From Streptomyces sp. WMMC940 (GTDB lineage: Bacteria; Actinomycetota; Actinomycetes; Streptomycetales; Streptomycetaceae), in assembly GCF_027460265.1 (NCBI RefSeq), contig NZ_JAPZBC010000001.1:4285501-4349500 (forward strand): a stretch of 64,000 bases of DNA, in the 5' to 3' direction. A model generated the notes under the pieces. It had not been told where the DNA came from. It worked only from the letters and a program-made list of their open reading frames with translations, and ran no database searches. The translations under genes and the position numbers were made by a program. Positions within the stretch are counted from its first letter, which is position 1. Each line of letters opens with the position of its first letter. Of the stretch, positions 49,920 to 58,098 are shown piece by piece.

Positions 49920-52235
49920 CACCATCACTATTACGGGGCTGGCGAGGCCGGATCGCTTTTTGGATCGTCAGTGCCGCGCCGTATCGTGCACGCCCATGCG
50001 GACGTGCTGCGGAATGGGCCAGCAGCACCCGACTCCGTCCGGTTGCCGCTCGTCGGGAGGATGCCACGCCACCTCCGGGACCGTAAGGCCCTCATGGCAG
50101 GGCTGCTTGAGGCTGCCGGTGGCCATGGAGGGATCCACGTGCTTCACGGGACGGGGGGATGCGGCAAGACGGCAGTCGCGCAGGCGCTGTTCCACTCGGT
50201 GACGAGTCGCCTCGACGCTGTCGGTCTCTGGGTCAATGCGTCGGAGCGAGCCACGTTCCGGGCAGGCATGCTGGCAGTGGCCGCAGATCGCGGCGCGCAG
50301 TCCGTGGAATTGGCCTCGGCCTACGCGGGCCAGCGTGCGGCAGCAGATCTTGTCTGGCACTACCTGGACAGCTCGCCGCAGAGGTGGGTTCTTGTACTGG
50401 ACAACGCGGACGATCCTGCGGTGCTGGAAGAGGGTAGGTGGCTGCGGGCCAGCCAGCAGGGAACCGTCGTCGTTACTACCAGACAAGGAACGTCGCCGGT
50501 ATGGCAAGGGGCGCAGTTGCACCGAGTAGGCACTCTGCCGGTGGAGGACGCCGCACTCATCCTTCGAGATCTCGCACCCGACTCCGGCACGCTTGAGGAG
50601 GCACGGTCCATGGCTCAGCGGCTGGACTGCCTACCTCTCGCTCTGACGCTGGCGGGGTCGTTCTTGTCCCGGCAACTCCTGGAGAGCTGGTCCATGAGTG
50701 ACTACCAACGCCGTCTTGAGGACGACTCTACGGAATTGATCGACCGAGGGGCGGATTCCGAGGGAGACGCACGGCATATGGTCGGCAGGACCTGGCAGAT
50801 CTCTCTCGACAGGCTGGAGAGGGCTGGAGCGCCTGAATCAGTCACGCTCATGCGGCTGTTGTCGTGCTTCAGTTCCGACCCGCTGCCCCTGGCGTTGCTC
50901 CACCCACGGAAACTGGCCATGACCGACCTGGACCATGCCACGCCCTCTCTGAAGGCCCAGCGAGTGGAGGTCGCCCTGCGCGGCCTCTTGGACCATTCCC
51001 TGGTCGCACTCGTGGACGTCGAGCGTGGTGACGTCGGGGTCCGGTGTATCAGGGCTCACGGGGTACTGCTGGACAGCATTGCCGCCTCGGTACCGGACAA
51101 CCAGAGGGTGCTCCTCATGACATCGGCGGTTCGCCTGCTCGCCGAGGAGTTCCCCGAGGATCTTCGGGCGGCTCGGGCGGTCGGTGGTGTTGGGTGGCTG
51201 GCGCCTCACGTGGTGAATCTGCTGCGTCGGGTTCCTGACTCGGAGGTTACCCTGGAATTGGTCGAGCTGGCCGTTCGATTGGCCGCCTTGACGTTCGACA
51301 TGGGTGACTATCACGCGTCATCCTCGGTGGCACGTTCTGCAGCCGAGGCCGGCCAGCGGCAGCTGGGTGGGGACCATCATGTGACATTGAGGGCTCGTCA
51401 TCGGTTGGCCCTTGCGCTGTTCAGGCTAGGCCGATTCGAGGAATCCGAGAGATTGCACCGGAATGTCCTCGAGGTCCGGGTCCGGCTCCTTGGTCAGGAG
51501 CATGGCGAAACACTGGCGAGCCTGCAGGACATTCACGAGCCGCTAGGTCAGTTGGGCAGGCTAGAGGACTGCGTGGCCTCGCTTCGGGAGGTCGAGGCGA
51601 TCCGAGCGCGGATTTTGGGTTCTGATCATCCTGACACTCTCCACGTGCGTGCCCTTCTCATTGAATACTTGGCGAATCCAGGCTCGGAGGAAGAGTTCGA
51701 CGAATTCGCGCCCGCTGCGGTCGCGATATGTGAGGAACGCTTGGGGGATGAATCCTTCACAACGGTAACCGCTCGCCATAATTTCGCTTACGGACTCTAC
51801 GTCTTCGGTCGATGGGCGCAAGCGGAGGAAGTGGCTCGTATGGCGGTGTCGGACCGCGAGCGGTTCCACGGTGCGGAGCACTACCTCACCCTCTCGGCGA
51901 AGGTCCTCCTGAGTTGGATTCTGGAGAAGCGCGGGCGCCGTGAGGAGGCCGTCATCCTTGCGCGAAGCGTCGTCGAAGGGCAGGAAAGGGTGCTTGGTGT
52001 TGAGCATCCGTACGTGCTGGCCAATCGGGCCAGCCTCGCGGCTTCTCTCGCTGCGAGCGGCCGCGTCGCGGAGGCGGTTGCCCTGGCGGCCCGGAATCTC
52101 CCACTGTGTGAGCGGACTCTCGGTCCCAGTGATCCTGTGACCGTCAAATCTCGTGCCGTCGTGGACGAACTGGGCGGAGCCGGGGCAGAAGGCAGCCCCC
52201 TCGGCCAGGACGGCGGGCCGGTCGAGAGGGCTTGA
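49824..52235 (+). CDS. NLR-type NB-ARC/TPR protein with N-terminal amyloid-type signalling motif
   Basis: 803 residues from GTG 49824, overlapping the effector stop (GTGA). Order: signalling motif ASGQGRVYQTTGDQHITE (15-32) followed by HHHYYG; linker; NB-ARC with P-loop HGTGGCGKTAVAQALF (about 109-124), Walker B RWVLVLDNADD, sensor TVVVTTRQ and LDCLPLALTLAGSFL (GLPL-type); a winged-helix-like part; then TPR repeats from about residue 480 to 780 (units such as LGRFEESERLHRNVLEVRVRLLGQEHGETL). Same plan as eukaryotic NLRs: sensor repeats, nucleotide switch and signalling end. Inferred to sense a phage or self signal and template the upstream effector. G+C is somewhat lower than in flanking core genes. 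Confidence 0.85.
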   Translation: MTEPPRAEGVVHGRASGQGRVYQTTGDQHITEHHHYYGAGEAGSLFGSSVPRRIVHAHADVLRNGPAAPDSVRLPLVGRMPRHLRDRKALMAGLLEAAGGHGGIHVLHGTGGCGKTAVAQALFHSVTSRLDAVGLWVNASERATFRAGMLAVAADRGAQSVELASAYAGQRAAADLVWHYLDSSPQRWVLVLDNADDPAVLEEGRWLRASQQGTVVVTTRQGTSPVWQGAQLHRVGTLPVEDAALILRDLAPDSGTLEEARSMAQRLDCLPLALTLAGSFLSRQLLESWSMSDYQRRLEDDSTELIDRGADSEGDARHMVGRTWQISLDRLERAGAPESVTLMRLLSCFSSDPLPLALLHPRKLAMTDLDHATPSLKAQRVEVALRGLLDHSLVALVDVERGDVGVRCIRAHGVLLDSIAASVPDNQRVLLMTSAVRLLAEEFPEDLRAARAVGGVGWLAPHVVNLLRRVPDSEVTLELVELAVRLAALTFDMGDYHASSSVARSAAEAGQRQLGGDHHVTLRARHRLALALFRLGRFEESERLHRNVLEVRVRLLGQEHGETLASLQDIHEPLGQLGRLEDCVASLREVEAIRARILGSDHPDTLHVRALLIEYLANPGSEEEFDEFAPAAVAICEERLGDESFTTVTARHNFAYGLYVFGRWAQAEEVARMAVSDRERFHGAEHYLTLSAKVLLSWILEKRGRREEAVILARSVVEGQERVLGVEHPYVLANRASLAASLAASGRVAEAVALAARNLPLCERTLGPSDPVTVKSRAVVDELGGAGAEGSPLGQDGGPVERA

Positions 52236-52261
52236 CTGCAGGTTCTGCTGAGACGTGGTCG

Positions 52262-52286
52262 GCGAGGGTTGCCGGTCAGCCCTCGC
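52262..52286 (+). terminator. Hairpin after the NLR gene
   Basis: GCGAGGG (52262-52268) pairs with CCCTCGC (52280-52286) across an 11-nt loop, 26 nt after the NLR stop, and overlaps the end of the opposing DUF397 gene. Plausible terminator for the NLR transcript. Confidence 0.4.
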
Positions 52287-52476
52287 AGCTGATTCCGGTG
52301 ATGAATGCCGACCATGTCTCAGCGGTGAAGCCCAGCGGAGGGCGGTGAGGCGCCTTTGAATCACGCACGGCTACCAAGATCTGATCTTTCGCCTTGATCT
52401 CCACACAATCGCCGTTGACGGCAGAGTACGAGGACTTGGTCCATTCCGTCAGGGACGCAGCTTGCCGGATGTGCAT
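52276..52476 (-). CDS. DUF397-domain small protein
   Basis: 66 residues from ATG 52476, with GGAGT 5 nt upstream. TEWTKSSYSAVNGDCVEIKAKDQILVAVRDSKAP...LGFTAETWSAFITGI is a complete DUF397 domain (WxKSSYS, CVEVA-like, VRDSK, W..F). These small proteins are genetically paired with XRE regulators of the WhiJ type, as here with the gene at 52657-53514. They probably counteract or modulate the regulator. Convergent with the NLR gene. Confidence 0.88.
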   Translation of the reverse strand: MHIRQAASLTEWTKSSYSAVNGDCVEIKAKDQILVAVRDSKAPHRPPLGFTAETWSAFITGISCEG

Positions 52477-52656
52477 AGTGACTCCGATGGTTGTGCCAGG
52501 TGTGCGGGTGCCTCGAGCCGCTGTCTCCAACGGCTCCGAGATCGAAGCTACGCTCCAACATCCCTTACGGCAGGGTGTGTTCACCCATCCGGATGGCATT
52601 ATCTGTCGAAGTCTATTCAGCCTGAGCTCATGAGTGTATAGTGCCCGCGCTCCCGG

Positions 52657-53514
52657 TCAGCCTCCGTAACTCTCCGATACCTGGTGGATGAATTCCATCG
52701 ACTGCTCGGCGCTGAGTGCCTTGGCTCGAAGATGCTCGTACATGACTGTGTAGCTTTGTACGTCGTTGGGCTTCTCAAGGTAGAGGTCGCTGGTCACACC
52801 CTCGAGGTAGACGACGCTGGCGTCCATGGCGTCCTGGAACTCCAGGATGGCGAATTTTCCGTACATGCCAGGATGAGCCCCTACGGCATAGGGCAGGACC
52901 TGCAACGTCACGTGCGGCTGCAGGCTCAGCTCAGCGAGGTGTTTGAGTTGGTCTGCCATGATCCGGTCATTGCCGACTACGCGGCGCAGCAGGGCCTCGT
53001 CGATGACGGCCCAGAACCGGAGTGGGTTGTCGGGGTCCTTGAGGCGGTCCTGTCGCTTGAGTCGGATCTGAATGCGCTTGTCGATCTCGCTCTGTGTGGC
53101 TTCGGGCCACATCCCCTCGATGACTGCATGGGCGTAATCGTGTGTCTGGAGTAGGCCGGGCACGATCAGCGATTCGTAGACCCGGAGGCTGGCCGCGTCC
53201 GTCTCCAGGCCGATGTAGACGCTGTAGGGGATGTCGCCGAAGGCGTGCCACCAGCCCTGCTGGCGCGAGTCCTTGGCCATCTGCATCAGAGAGTCGACCA
53301 CGCGGTGGTCCTCGACCTCGTACACTCCGCAGAGGTCGCGCACATCGCGCTGGCTGATCGAGCGCCTGCCGTTCTCCAGTCGACTGATCTTCGACTGGGA
53401 GACGAGCAGGCGATCCGCCACCTCCTCCGCGGTCATGCCCTTGAGTTCGCGGAGCCGGCGCAACTCCTGGCCCAAACGGCGGCGCCTGACGGTGGGGTTG
53501 ACGTTGGACGCCAC
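52657..53514 (-). CDS. XRE-family regulator with DUF5753 (WhiJ-type)
   Basis: 285 residues from GTG 53514, preceded by GGAGGT. HTH_31/XRE domain at residues about 12-70 (LGQELRRLRELKGMTAEEVADRLLVSQSKISRLENGRRSIS), then the DUF5753 ligand-binding-like domain (YESLIVPGLLQTHDYAHAV ... DNPLRFWAVIDEALLRRVVG ... LQVLPYAVGAHPGM.GKFAILEF). Streptomyces have many such regulators paired with DUF397 proteins; WhiJ controls development. It is next to the NLR operon but its target is unknown. Confidence 0.92.
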   Translation of the reverse strand: MASNVNPTVRRRRLGQELRRLRELKGMTAEEVADRLLVSQSKISRLENGRRSISQRDVRDLCGVYEVEDHRVVDSLMQMAKDSRQQGWWHAFGDIPYSVYIGLETDAASLRVYESLIVPGLLQTHDYAHAVIEGMWPEATQSEIDKRIQIRLKRQDRLKDPDNPLRFWAVIDEALLRRVVGNDRIMADQLKHLAELSLQPHVTLQVLPYAVGAHPGMYGKFAILEFQDAMDASVVYLEGVTSDLYLEKPNDVQSYTVMYEHLRAKALSAEQSMEFIHQVSESYGG

Positions 53515-54099
53515 GGGAACTGCACCTCCGGCTGTGGACTGCTGTGCTGTCCTTGTTGCTGTGCGTATCTACGTCTCAGCAGACTGCCACCAAAGGTGCT
53601 GCTCGCGCTGGAAAACGACGACACGCACGCACAATGCGGGGGACAAAACACCGGCTGCGCGCGGCGCGTGGTGGAGGCGCGCACCCGTGGGCGCGCGAGG
53701 AGGGCGCGGGTGCGCGCGTGTGAGCCCGCAGCGGGCGCGGTCGCATGCGTGGGAACGCGACGCCGGCGCGGGGTCATGCGTACCCGAGTGTCCTCGTGAA
53801 GTGGGCGCGGGACTGAGGGCGCGAGGGCGGGGTGCGCGCGTCAGGTGTGCGCATGCCGAAGAGAGAGCGCGGGGCGGTCGACGGTGCGACTGCCCCGCGC
53901 TCTCTGCGGCTCCCGAACCGGTCTCGTGCGACGCCGGTGCGGCGGTTCTCCCGGGCGGGCGGGCGCGCTAACGGGTGGTTCACGGCCGCGTCCACCGTCG
54001 CGCGGGTGCGTCGTGCGCATCCGTGCGACGTGTCCGCTTCCGAGTGCCCAGCCCGGTCCGTACCCCTACGCGTATCCGGGCCGTTGGCCTCTACGGGTA
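53515..54099. other. 585-bp gene-free stretch with a strong hairpin
   Basis: Upstream of the XRE gene and downstream of GPP34, both on the minus strand. It contains a less G+C-rich part (53560-53650) where the XRE promoter is likely, a G/C purine-rich part, and the hairpin at 53862-53905. Frames across it show no domain. Confidence 0.5.
53862..53905 (-). terminator. 14-bp perfect inverted repeat, probable GPP34 terminator
   Basis: AGAGAGCGCGGGGC (53862-53875) and GCCCCGCGCTCTCT (53892-53905) pair perfectly with a 16-nt loop. It lies 195 nt beyond the GPP34 stop on that strand. Confidence 0.5.
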
Positions 54100-54819
54100 C
54101 TAGTGAGCGGCGGCGCGGGCCATGCTGCCGCGTCCTGACGGCATCTGGACGGCCGACTGCCGACCCGGTGCCGCCGAACCACGGCGCGGCTGCGCCGATG
54201 CGCCGTTCTGAACGTCCATCACGGCGTGCGCCACGAGTCCGCCCATGGGGTCGTGCCTGATCAGATCCCGGAGCCGGGAGCGGGATGACCGCCCCTCGTT
54301 GCCGGGATAGAGGTGCTTGCCCAGGCCGACCGCGTGCGCCAGTGCGGCGAGTGCGGCCGTCCGGGGGTCCGGCGGTACGCCGGTGCGGATCGCGCTGTCC
54401 AGCCGGGCCCTGATCTCCCGGCTGATCGTCGTGTCCGTCGCCTGGTAGCGAGTCGTCGGCAGCACCCCGCACATCTGGCCCGCCACGGCATGGACCATGC
54501 CGCACCTTTCCAGATGTGAAAGGTAGGTCTGGCGCAACCCCAGCCGGGGCCCGCCGATCCAGTGGACAGCGCGGACCGGACTGCCGCGCCTGCGCAGCAG
54601 TTCCAGTGCGGAGTCCAGTGTCGGATCTCCTGTCGGCCGTGGCATCACCACGGCGATACGATCCCCGTCTGGGGCTATCCGTCCTGCCAGGGCCAGCTCC
54701 ACTAGCTGTGCTCCGGCCAGGCCGAGGTCGAGCGACTGCGGCTGCGCTGTGGTACCCGTGGCCGGGTCCAGAGCGAGCAGCAGAAGCTCCTCCGGAAGTG
54801 TTCTGCGGCTCCTGCCCAT
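54100..54819 (-). CDS. GPP34 (GOLPH3/Vps74-like) family protein
   Basis: 239 residues. Pattern of the family: LPEELLLLALDPATGTT...LDLGLAGAQLVELALAGRIAPDGDRIAVV near the start (first helices), SHLERCGMVHAVAGQMCGVLPTTRYQATDTTISREIRARLDSAI (conserved basic/hairpin region) and PRTAALAALAHAVGLGKHLYP. Eukaryotic relatives bind PI4P; bacterial ones are mainly from actinomycetes and of unknown function. The last ~30 residues are low-complexity. ATG 54819. Divergent from the carboxypeptidase gene. Confidence 0.87.
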   Translation of the reverse strand: MGRSRRTLPEELLLLALDPATGTTAQPQSLDLGLAGAQLVELALAGRIAPDGDRIAVVMPRPTGDPTLDSALELLRRRGSPVRAVHWIGGPRLGLRQTYLSHLERCGMVHAVAGQMCGVLPTTRYQATDTTISREIRARLDSAIRTGVPPDPRTAALAALAHAVGLGKHLYPGNEGRSSRSRLRDLIRHDPMGGLVAHAVMDVQNGASAQPRRGSAAPGRQSAVQMPSGRGSMARAAAH

Positions 54820-55034
54820 CCATGCCTCCCCGCGTGGATGAATGACAGAGTGACGCCTCTCACATTGGTCTGTCGAGAGCGCCTGGGTGCTTCGTGTGGG
54901 AACCGGCAGGTATGTCGTTCTCGTCTAGCACGGGGGCCAAGGGGTTCACACAGGACACTGAGAGATGGTTCGGACAGTGGTGCGGGTGGTACCAGCGCCA
55001 CGGCGGATTCAGTTTGAGGCACGGAGGAGGCACG

Positions 55035-57941
55035 GTGGCGGGCGAGTCCCCCGACAAGTCGGAGCAGCAGAAGTCGTCGGGGGAGACGACTCCGGGCGAA
55101 CGTGATCCGCGGCTTGCCGTGGCCCGTTCGGCGGGGGCGTCCACCGAGGGGCGTGCCGACCAGCCGACGGCGGTGTTCAGGACGCTGCCGTCGGAGCCGG
55201 AGGAGCGCGCCGCGGCCTCGAAGTCGTCCGAACCGACGTCCTCGGACCCGTCCGCCGGCGCCGACGCCGACGGGCGCACGGGCACGGGCACGGGCACGGA
55301 TGGGGACGCACCCGAGTCCGCGACCGTTTCCGACGACCCGGCCGGTTCGGCCACCTCCGGGGACCGCCCCGCCGACGGCGACGACCGCCTCCGTGCGGCG
55401 GTGGCCGCGTGGGTCTCCGGCAAGGGCGACACGGCGGACGAGACCGCGGACGAGACCGCGAAGGCGGGTCCCGCCGCGGACGGAGGTACGAGCGAGGGAA
55501 CGCGTGATGGGCAGGCCCCGGCCGCCGCACCCGCCGCCGCACCCGCCGGCGAGGCCTCCGACGACGACGAGGCGGACGCGGACGTTCCGGGGGCGGTGGA
55601 GGGCGAGGACGCCCCTGAACGTGCCTCCAGCGCCCACCAGGCGGCCGACAGGGCAGGGAAGAGGTCCACGGCGCCCCCGCCCCGCAAATCCGTGGACGCG
55701 GAAGCGTCGGCCGACACGGACCAGGGCGAGGACGACGAGGACACGGCCGGCAGGAACGCGGCCGGCAGGAGCGCGGTCGGCAGGAGCGCGGGCGCTTCGA
55801 CCTCGGACGGTTCGAGCCCGAGCGAGCAGGGCTCCCGGACGAGGGCGCCCAGCTGGGCCGCTGCCCGGAGCGCCGACAAGGACACCGCCACCGCCGAGAA
55901 CGGCCCCGCGGAGGGGCCCGCGAGCGGTACCGACGGCGCCGTCGCGTCGACGGGTTCCGCCAGGGCGGCCGATGACGACGCCGGGAACGCCGGTGACACC
56001 CGGGACCGGACGGCCGTCGACCAACCGACGGCCGTCTTCAAGGCCCTGTCCCGGCCCGCCGTGGACCAGCCGACCACCGCGTTGAAGATCACTTCGCAGC
56101 CCGCCGCACCGAAGCGGGCCGCGACGTCCTCCGACTCGTCCGCCGGCTCGGCGCAGTCGGACGCGGACGGCGCGGATGCGGAGCGTCCGGGCTCGGAGGG
56201 TACGGAGAAGGAGGCCGAGCGCACCACTGCGCTCAGGGTCACCGGGCCCCCGAGCGAGAGGTCGGGGCCCGAGTCGAGGTCCGGCGCGAAGTCGGCGTCC
56301 GACGACGGGGCCGGGGCCAGGGGCACCACTGGCGAGAAGGCGGCGTCCGGCCGCAGCGGTGCCTCCGGGTCCGCGCCGGCCGCCCCGGCGTCCGGGTCCG
56401 CCCTCGACCGGACTTCCGGCGACGCCCCCGAGTCCGCTGCCGAAACCGCCGGCGAAACCTCTGCCGACTCCGCTCCCGAGGCCGCCGCCGAGCGGACCAG
56501 CACGTTCGTACCGCTGCGGCGCGACGACGTACGCCCCGCCCCGCCCCCTGCGCGGTCGGCGCCTCCGACCGCGAAGCCGGCCGGGCCCGTGGCGTCCCCC
56601 GCCGCCCCGCCCGCCGCGCTCACCGAGCCCGAGCGCACCAAGCAGCAGCCGCTGCCGCCCAAGCCGCCGCTCGATCTGCTCGCCGAACTGACGAACACCC
56701 CGCCGCCCCCCCAGACCCCCGTCCGCACCCTGGTACGGCGGGTCAGGATCTGGACGCCGCTCGTCGTGCTGCTCCTGATCGTCTTCGCAGTCGTACAGAC
56801 CGTACGTCCGCTCCCGGACCCCACTCTCTCGCTGACGGCCGAGCCGACGTACGAGTTCGGAGGGGCCGCCCCGCAGCTGCCCTGGCCCGCCAAGGGCCAG
56901 GCGTACATGGCCGCGTCCGGGCTCGGCACGCTCGGCTCCTCCGGGGAGCAGAAGCCCGTGCCGATCGCGAGTGTGACCAAGTCCATGACGGCGTACGTGA
57001 TCCTCAAGAACCACCCGCTCAAGCCGGGCGAGCCGGGTCCCATGATCGAGATCGACGCCAAGGGCGAGGCGGAAGGACAGCTCGACAAGACGGACAACGA
57101 GTCGACGCTCAACACCGTCAAGAAGGGCGACAAGATCAGCCTGAGGGACGCGCTGGCGGCGATCATGATTCCGTCCGCGAACAACATCGCGCGCCAGCTC
57201 GCGCGCTGGGACTCGGGCTCCGAGAAGGCGTTCGTCGAGAAGATGAACGCCGCCGCGGACGAGCTCGGGATGGAGAACACGACGTACACGGACCCGTCCG
57301 GGCTGGACGCGACGACGGTCAGCACGGCCGAGGACCAGGTCAAGCTGGGGCTGAAGCTGGTCGAGATCAAAGCCCTGATGGACATCACCAGATTGCCCGA
57401 GTGGACGGACCCGTCGGGCAAGACATGGCGGAACTACAACGAGCTGCCGCCCTACGACGGCGCGCTCGGAATCAAGACGGGCAGCACCACCAAGGCCGGT
57501 GGCAACCTCCTGTTCGCCGCCCACAAGATGGTCGGCGACACGGACCAGCTGATCGTCGGTGCCGTGCTCGCGCAGTACGACACCCCGATCCTCGGTACCG
57601 CGATCAAGGCGAGCAGGGAGCTGATGCTCGCGACGCAGGACGCCCTGAAGAACGCGACGATCGTCAAGAAGGGCCAGGTCGTCGGCGTGGTCGAGGACGG
57701 CCTGGGCGGTTCGGTCCCGCTGGTGGCCACCAAGGACGTCAAGGCCGTCGGCTGGTCCGGGCTCACCGTCAAGCTCGAGTTGACGAACGGCGGCAAGCTC
57801 CCGCCGCACGAGGCGGCGGCCGGCACGGTCGTCGGGTCGCTGACCGTCGGCGAGGGCGCCAGCCAGGTCACCGTGCCGGTCGCCCTCCAGGAGGCCCTCG
57901 TGGAACCCGGGTTCGGTGCCAGGCTGACCCGCCTGGGCTGA
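55035..57941 (+). CDS. D-alanyl-D-alanine carboxypeptidase (S11) with long disordered N-terminus
   Basis: 968 residues from GTG 55035, which has GGAGGAGG 6 nt upstream. The first ~565 residues are acidic, rich in Ala/Ser/Asp/Thr and probably disordered; they contain five copies of a Thr motif (DQPTAVFRTL, DQPTAVFKAL, DQPTTALKI, ERTTALRV, ERTSTFVPL). One membrane helix follows (IWTPLVVLLLIVFAVVQTV, about 570-590). The periplasmic part has the penicillin-binding triad ASVTKSMT (SxxK), IPSANNIA (SxN) and GIKTGSTT (KTG). It trims peptidoglycan stem peptides. The cytoplasmic tail may be a Ser/Thr-kinase target. Corresponds by position to SCO4439 (from memory). Confidence 0.9.
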   Translation: MAGESPDKSEQQKSSGETTPGERDPRLAVARSAGASTEGRADQPTAVFRTLPSEPEERAAASKSSEPTSSDPSAGADADGRTGTGTGTDGDAPESATVSDDPAGSATSGDRPADGDDRLRAAVAAWVSGKGDTADETADETAKAGPAADGGTSEGTRDGQAPAAAPAAAPAGEASDDDEADADVPGAVEGEDAPERASSAHQAADRAGKRSTAPPPRKSVDAEASADTDQGEDDEDTAGRNAAGRSAVGRSAGASTSDGSSPSEQGSRTRAPSWAAARSADKDTATAENGPAEGPASGTDGAVASTGSARAADDDAGNAGDTRDRTAVDQPTAVFKALSRPAVDQPTTALKITSQPAAPKRAATSSDSSAGSAQSDADGADAERPGSEGTEKEAERTTALRVTGPPSERSGPESRSGAKSASDDGAGARGTTGEKAASGRSGASGSAPAAPASGSALDRTSGDAPESAAETAGETSADSAPEAAAERTSTFVPLRRDDVRPAPPPARSAPPTAKPAGPVASPAAPPAALTEPERTKQQPLPPKPPLDLLAELTNTPPPPQTPVRTLVRRVRIWTPLVVLLLIVFAVVQTVRPLPDPTLSLTAEPTYEFGGAAPQLPWPAKGQAYMAASGLGTLGSSGEQKPVPIASVTKSMTAYVILKNHPLKPGEPGPMIEIDAKGEAEGQLDKTDNESTLNTVKKGDKISLRDALAAIMIPSANNIARQLARWDSGSEKAFVEKMNAAADELGMENTTYTDPSGLDATTVSTAEDQVKLGLKLVEIKALMDITRLPEWTDPSGKTWRNYNELPPYDGALGIKTGSTTKAGGNLLFAAHKMVGDTDQLIVGAVLAQYDTPILGTAIKASRELMLATQDALKNATIVKKGQVVGVVEDGLGGSVPLVATKDVKAVGWSGLTVKLELTNGGKLPPHEAAAGTVVGSLTVGEGASQVTVPVALQEALVEPGFGARLTRLG

Positions 57942-58098
57942 CATCGGGCGGCCGGACGGGGGGCACGGACCTCCGTGCCCCCGTCCGGCGCATCAACACC
58001 GTGCTAGCGTCCCCGGATCGCGGCGTCTCCCGGCCCGGGGGCACTTCGCGAAGCCGGGACGGCGTCCCCGAGCACGGGAAGCGACCACGGGAGCCGCA

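Noticed and set aside
53832..54260. Plus-strand open frame opposite GPP34
   Set aside because: No domain, Arg/Ala-rich shadow composition, and the minus-strand frame is a recognised family.
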